A stretch of DNA of 16,861 nucleotides. Origin: Victivallales bacterium (GTDB lineage: Bacteria; Verrucomicrobiota; Lentisphaeria; Victivallales; JAADHT01). How positions within the stretch are numbered: position 1 is the first letter of the stretch; each line of letters opens with the position of its first letter. The notes under the pieces are model-generated. The model made no database searches and was not told the DNA's origin. It saw nothing but the letters and a program-made list of their open reading frames with translations. The stretch covers positions 1 through 16,861 of the forward strand of contig JAFGFR010000296.1 of NCBI GenBank assembly GCA_016930955.1, given 5' to 3'. The position numbers and the translations under genes are program-made. Below, one piece after another: positions 14,801 to 16,861 of the stretch.

Positions 14801-14963
14801 TTTCCCTTATTGCAGGAAGCTGCTCCCTGGTGAAGATAAGTCGCGGATGCTGTCCGGGAGGTGGAATTTCCACACTCCCGATTCGATGGTCCACCTTATC
14901 TACAGCCAGCAAAAAATGTGACTGAACAAAAAGGATGCACACGAATCCAAACAATTTTCTCAT
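11877..14963 (-). CDS. Secreted heparinase II/III-like polysaccharide lyase (downstream paralogue)
   Basis: This 1028-residue protein begins with a signal peptide (about 1-20, MRKLFG then a hydrophobic core ending LLA). An alpha-helical toroid of the alginate-lyase/heparinase type spans about 35-380. The heparinase II/III beta-sandwich follows (about 400-690) with SGHTHSDQGHF at 425-435, IADSGVGAYDS and the HNIVHIDG stretch at 458-465. Residues about 690-1028 form beta-rich modules that also occur in the neighbouring gene. Such enzymes cleave uronic-acid polysaccharides by beta-elimination outside the cytoplasm. The substrate is unknown; sulfated glycosaminoglycan-like polymers are plausible. 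At the usual Asn/His helical-domain site I see NSNWG (223-227), with no His, so activity should not be assumed. The ATG at 14961-14963 has GGAA 6 nt upstream and lies 24 nt after the upstream paralogue, suggesting one transcript. Confidence 0.85.
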   Translation of the reverse strand: MRKLFGFVCILFVQSHFLLAVDKVDHRIGSVEIPPPGQHPRLIFTREQLPAIRERAISEEGQKYLAALKHFAHGGRGEIAEAALGKDPKWIEDMRKDALVHWGGFLPRCRTAALIYQITGDSKDADIAVTLFRIWLTANKDGKSEGTTGMFHENPDGSFKPIASWGSADYALAYDWVWELLTEDERERTRKIFSSWLGEPTKAAMAGEWYALSPFPTGRLITNSNWGSLYSSNLGVSSLVIEGESGFDEGILKDCMKIARGYIGQSISSDGAMFEGMSYAWGFGTKDLPFFMMALKLRGIDLAVDSNLPKLPDWIAYETLPWGYEAFDINKSNGAYSAGNLATWMASTFGGKASWMLSMAAMPQFGIIPDATISLISGIPDLKSDFDRTKLPLMKWFSERGLIFCRDAWGERDTVLAVNTNPIRSGHTHSDQGHFCLASKGAYLIADSGVGAYDSKFHNIVHIDGKGQSRGEGCTEAFVRNAQGNSYADLLDLDLKSAYGRVAKGGLYGKNGKPGAFGKFFWEDYNPVERADRRFLFIRGAAATVIAISDDIQKDSTEHKYKWLARTVPNNVVEIDGAKFKVKERYGGSYLHTLERGRVSTFHHGDVPEGTYHAWLLVRSDPSPAAWASNNIWVNGKAVPYNCAYFGRGFFRNGWSWLQILPEKNSEIEIDAGKEITLKIESNSGGRIALAVFTKDLKWTPGDEIPQDGGRFRILTVNDNLVKSDNDWDVGENVRGQLDGVFLGRHPPVLDIEILKDKSLEGYCVLNASRNGVAGKFLSVMIPHESGDGIGLEIPAWGGGQVARIRTNDGEDYVGGQVDSTMTSGKFITDAKIASVSLDGEGGIRAYAIIEGRTLIFDGKPLVQCGNDLPFSLINDGSTIILDSSKANILSCLELNAKQILCRGQMHEIGKTGDHASGGRIRCTSKSLGIFGRILGLLGVSSDSLLEISLPPLPDKWIVKISDEGRLVIVEGTGKEPPEILAPYARKVIVNGTARHFTKDNAGRIYPALQWGTALIQQDGSIAYPKSM

Positions 14964-14987
14964 CGTCTATTCCATTTACGCAATGTT

Positions 14988-16861
14988 TCACTCCGCCTTC
15001 CGGACGATCTTCAGATCTCCCAGATTACCGATATATGCCATGAAGCTGTTGCTTCCATTGCCGCCTGCGGATTTCACAAGCAGGGTGTTCATTCCTTTTT
15101 TCAATGTCAGACTGGTCTCGAAGAGGGTGTCGGTGCTGAACTGAGCTCCATCGATCGAGGCGGTATATCCGTCCCGTCCGCTTACAACGATATTTCCGTT
15201 GATGTAGACATTCGCCCACCAATCGCATCCAAGCCAGAATGGCACCATCCTGTCGTCCGGACTCTCGATGTAAAGCAGAGCGAAACACAAATCTTTGTTC
15301 CTCACTCCGCATGGCTGAAGGAAATTCACACCTGAACTCGGCGCACGCTCCGGGAAAGTCCACTGATATGGGACCTTGCCATCCGGAAGAAATGCGATCC
15401 CTTCTTTCGAGTCGCCGGGAACCCAGCGTATCTTCCTCCCGTCCTTTCCATCATATACGGCATCGAGGCGCAGATCCTTTTCATTTTCAGGGCCGAATTT
15501 CTCTTCCATGATCTTGGAGACTTCATCGGCCGTGAGGTTGCTGGATGCAAACGGCCCGGTAACCATCCATTGCGATGCCGGAAGAGAATCACGTACCGGC
15601 GCAAGCTCCATTGCTATCACCGCCAGACTGGAACTTCCTTTTATCCTTATCTCCGCGGAATTCCCACTGAGCGGGATATCCCTGCATTTGATCTGGAACG
15701 GCTGGCCTGGCTTGACATCAGGCTCTGCAAAGGACAAGGGCTCCCCGTTCAGATCCAGGGAAATCTTTTCCGCCCCCGGCGCAAGCATATCGAGAGTCAA
15801 GTCATATCGCGTCTTCCAAAATATCGGGAATGTAAATTTGAATTCACCTTCTTTGGCGAGCAGTACCTTGCCGATACGCAGATCTTTCGATACCGATTCG
15901 GAATCAACAAGTTCCATACGTCCATCATCAGCCGTAAGAGATTTTAACTGTGCCGCCTCTTTTATGTGCCGGTAGCTCAACGTAGGAACACCTTCATCGA
16001 GGCATACAAAAATTTCTCCGTCCGCATTCCTGACGTAATGGCGTTCCACTCCGTTCACAATTACGGATACGGCATCCGGAGCCTCTATTTTAAGCGGGCG
16101 TAAACCGTCGCCGTCGGCAGATACAGTACGGCCGTCTTCTGAAACTGTAATATTCCAATCTTTCGGAAGATCTGGGACTTCGCATTTGACACGGTCACCA
16201 GACATTTCACCTTCGACATCCTTTCCGTTAACCACAAGTCTTGTCGCAGCCAGCCTGAGACAATCTACCATGCATCCGCCATCGGCCCTTATGACGATGC
16301 ATGAGCCATCGTTCATGACATCGGCATTCCCATTTGATGCGGAGACGATGACAGTTTCCCCTTTTCGGAGAAAGCCGCCTTCCGCCATCGCATACGAGGA
16401 GGGCATGGAGACATTTCCCTGACTCAATGAAACGACGGCTATCGAGGCGTCGGTTTCAATTTCACCTTTCACCGGCCCAGTTCCACAGCTGCCAGCTACG
16501 ATATCCATGCCTCCTGGTGATTTGACAACGGCAATTCTGCCATCGCCAGACTCCGGGATTTCGATTCCCCTCCCGTCAAGCTCGTCGTGCGGTGCCATCA
16601 CACAGAGGAATGATGCAGAGCTGCCTCTCAATCCGGCAACGAGCTTTTTCCTGGTTGATGGGCTTTTCGGAGGGTCTATCCTTACAGCAGGCTCAGTGCC
16701 AAGAAATACTCCGTCAAGCACACCTTTGGGATCGCGGCCGATTTCCCATCCGGCATTTTCCGCGGACTTCGCAGATGAGGCGTCCAGTACAGCAAACTCT
16801 CCGCCGTCAATCGGGATATTGTCTCCAGGGACCCAGGACAGGTCTCTGCTGAAGACGGCAA
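14988..16861 (-). CDS. Second heparinase II/III-like protein, 5' end cut by window edge, with extra C-terminal domains
   Basis: 623 residues are visible, and the start lies right of the window. Visible residues 1-305 align along their length with residues about 690-1010 of the downstream protein. Shared landmarks include the WxPGDxIPxDGG motif near the start, then LDGVFLG, a GxEIP motif, LPxxW and VIVNGxxRH. A GTG at 16719-16721 is an internal Val codon, not the start, because homology continues upstream of it. Residues about 306-623 (14988 to about 15945) have no counterpart in the paralogue. They are beta-rich, with ASQWMVTGPFASS, IRWVPGD, WANVYINGNIVVSGRDGY and LTLKKGMNTLLVKSAGG, which suggests one or two jelly-roll, possibly carbohydrate-binding, domains. 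The catalytic part is outside the window, so enzyme activity is inferred from homology only. Confidence 0.78.
   Translation of the reverse strand, partial: AVFSRDLSWVPGDNIPIDGGEFAVLDASSAKSAENAGWEIGRDPKGVLDGVFLGTEPAVRIDPPKSPSTRKKLVAGLRGSSASFLCVMAPHDELDGRGIEIPESGDGRIAVVKSPGGMDIVAGSCGTGPVKGEIETDASIAVVSLSQGNVSMPSSYAMAEGGFLRKGETVIVSASNGNADVMNDGSCIVIRADGGCMVDCLRLAATRLVVNGKDVEGEMSGDRVKCEVPDLPKDWNITVSEDGRTVSADGDGLRPLKIEAPDAVSVIVNGVERHYVRNADGEIFVCLDEGVPTLSYRHIKEAAQLKSLTADDGRMELVDSESVSKDLRIGKVLLAKEGEFKFTFPIFWKTRYDLTLDMLAPGAEKISLDLNGEPLSFAEPDVKPGQPFQIKCRDIPLSGNSAEIRIKGSSSLAVIAMELAPVRDSLPASQWMVTGPFASSNLTADEVSKIMEEKFGPENEKDLRLDAVYDGKDGRKIRWVPGDSKEGIAFLPDGKVPYQWTFPERAPSSGVNFLQPCGVRNKDLCFALLYIESPDDRMVPFWLGCDWWANVYINGNIVVSGRDGYTASIDGAQFSTDTLFETSLTLKKGMNTLLVKSAGGNGSNSFMAYIGNLGDLKIVRKAE

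Noticed and set aside
16719..16721. GTG as the start of the second lyase gene
   Set aside because: Homology to the downstream paralogue continues upstream of it to the window edge, so this codon is internal and the gene is truncated by the window.
1..16861. CRISPR array, tRNA, rRNA, insertion sequence or phage genes
   Set aside because: No regularly spaced repeats, no cloverleaf or rRNA-like stretches, and no transposase, integrase or phage proteins were recognised in any frame.

Overview
The window looks like bacterial chromosome from the PVC group. Lentisphaerota or Kiritimatiellota fit best; Planctomycetota or Verrucomicrobiota are possible. This is inferred from gene content: an anaerobic sulfatase-maturating enzyme, very large secreted heparinase II/III-like lyases, and a MoxR/DUF58/DUF4350/DUF4129/SpoIIM/RDD membrane cluster. 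No rRNA, tRNA, CRISPR array, transposase or phage gene was seen.

Region 1 (1-904, minus) is the first 301 residues of a radical SAM/SPASM sulfatase maturase, cut by the window edge. Region 2 (905-1310) is non-coding and holds a good sigma70-type promoter for the maturase, a REP-like hairpin and small inverted repeats. Region 3 (1311-10546, minus) is one tightly packed ten-gene unit. In transcription order it encodes: a GYF + zinc + RDD fusion, a zinc-ribbon/B-box membrane protein, a small two-helix membrane protein, a second B-box membrane protein, a DUF4129 membrane protein, a DUF4350 membrane protein, the MoxR AAA+ ATPase, a DUF58 (vWA-like) protein, a SpoIIM-like membrane protein and a second RDD protein. 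No gap exceeds 10 nt, and five junctions overlap by 4 or 14 nt. A convincing promoter (TTGAAC, 17 nt, TAGATT) lies just upstream of the first gene.

Region 4 (10547-11739) is a divergent intergenic region followed by a plus-strand AEC-family transporter. Region 5 (11740-11876) is a short convergent gap. Region 6 (11877-16861, minus) is a tandem pair of related heparinase II/III-like genes. The downstream one is complete (1028 aa). The upstream one is cut by the right edge and carries about 320 extra C-terminal residues.

How the genes may work together (inference): the MoxR ATPase and DUF58 protein probably form a chaperone-like pair acting at a membrane complex built from the SpoIIM, RDD, DUF4350 and DUF4129 proteins. 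The four upstream genes add zinc-binding and GYF modules facing the cytoplasm. Two adjacent genes share an eight-ligand B-box module with identical spacing, which makes them the most distinctive part of the cluster. The maturase and the lyases suggest a lifestyle of breaking down sulfated polysaccharides, but no sulfatase is in the window.
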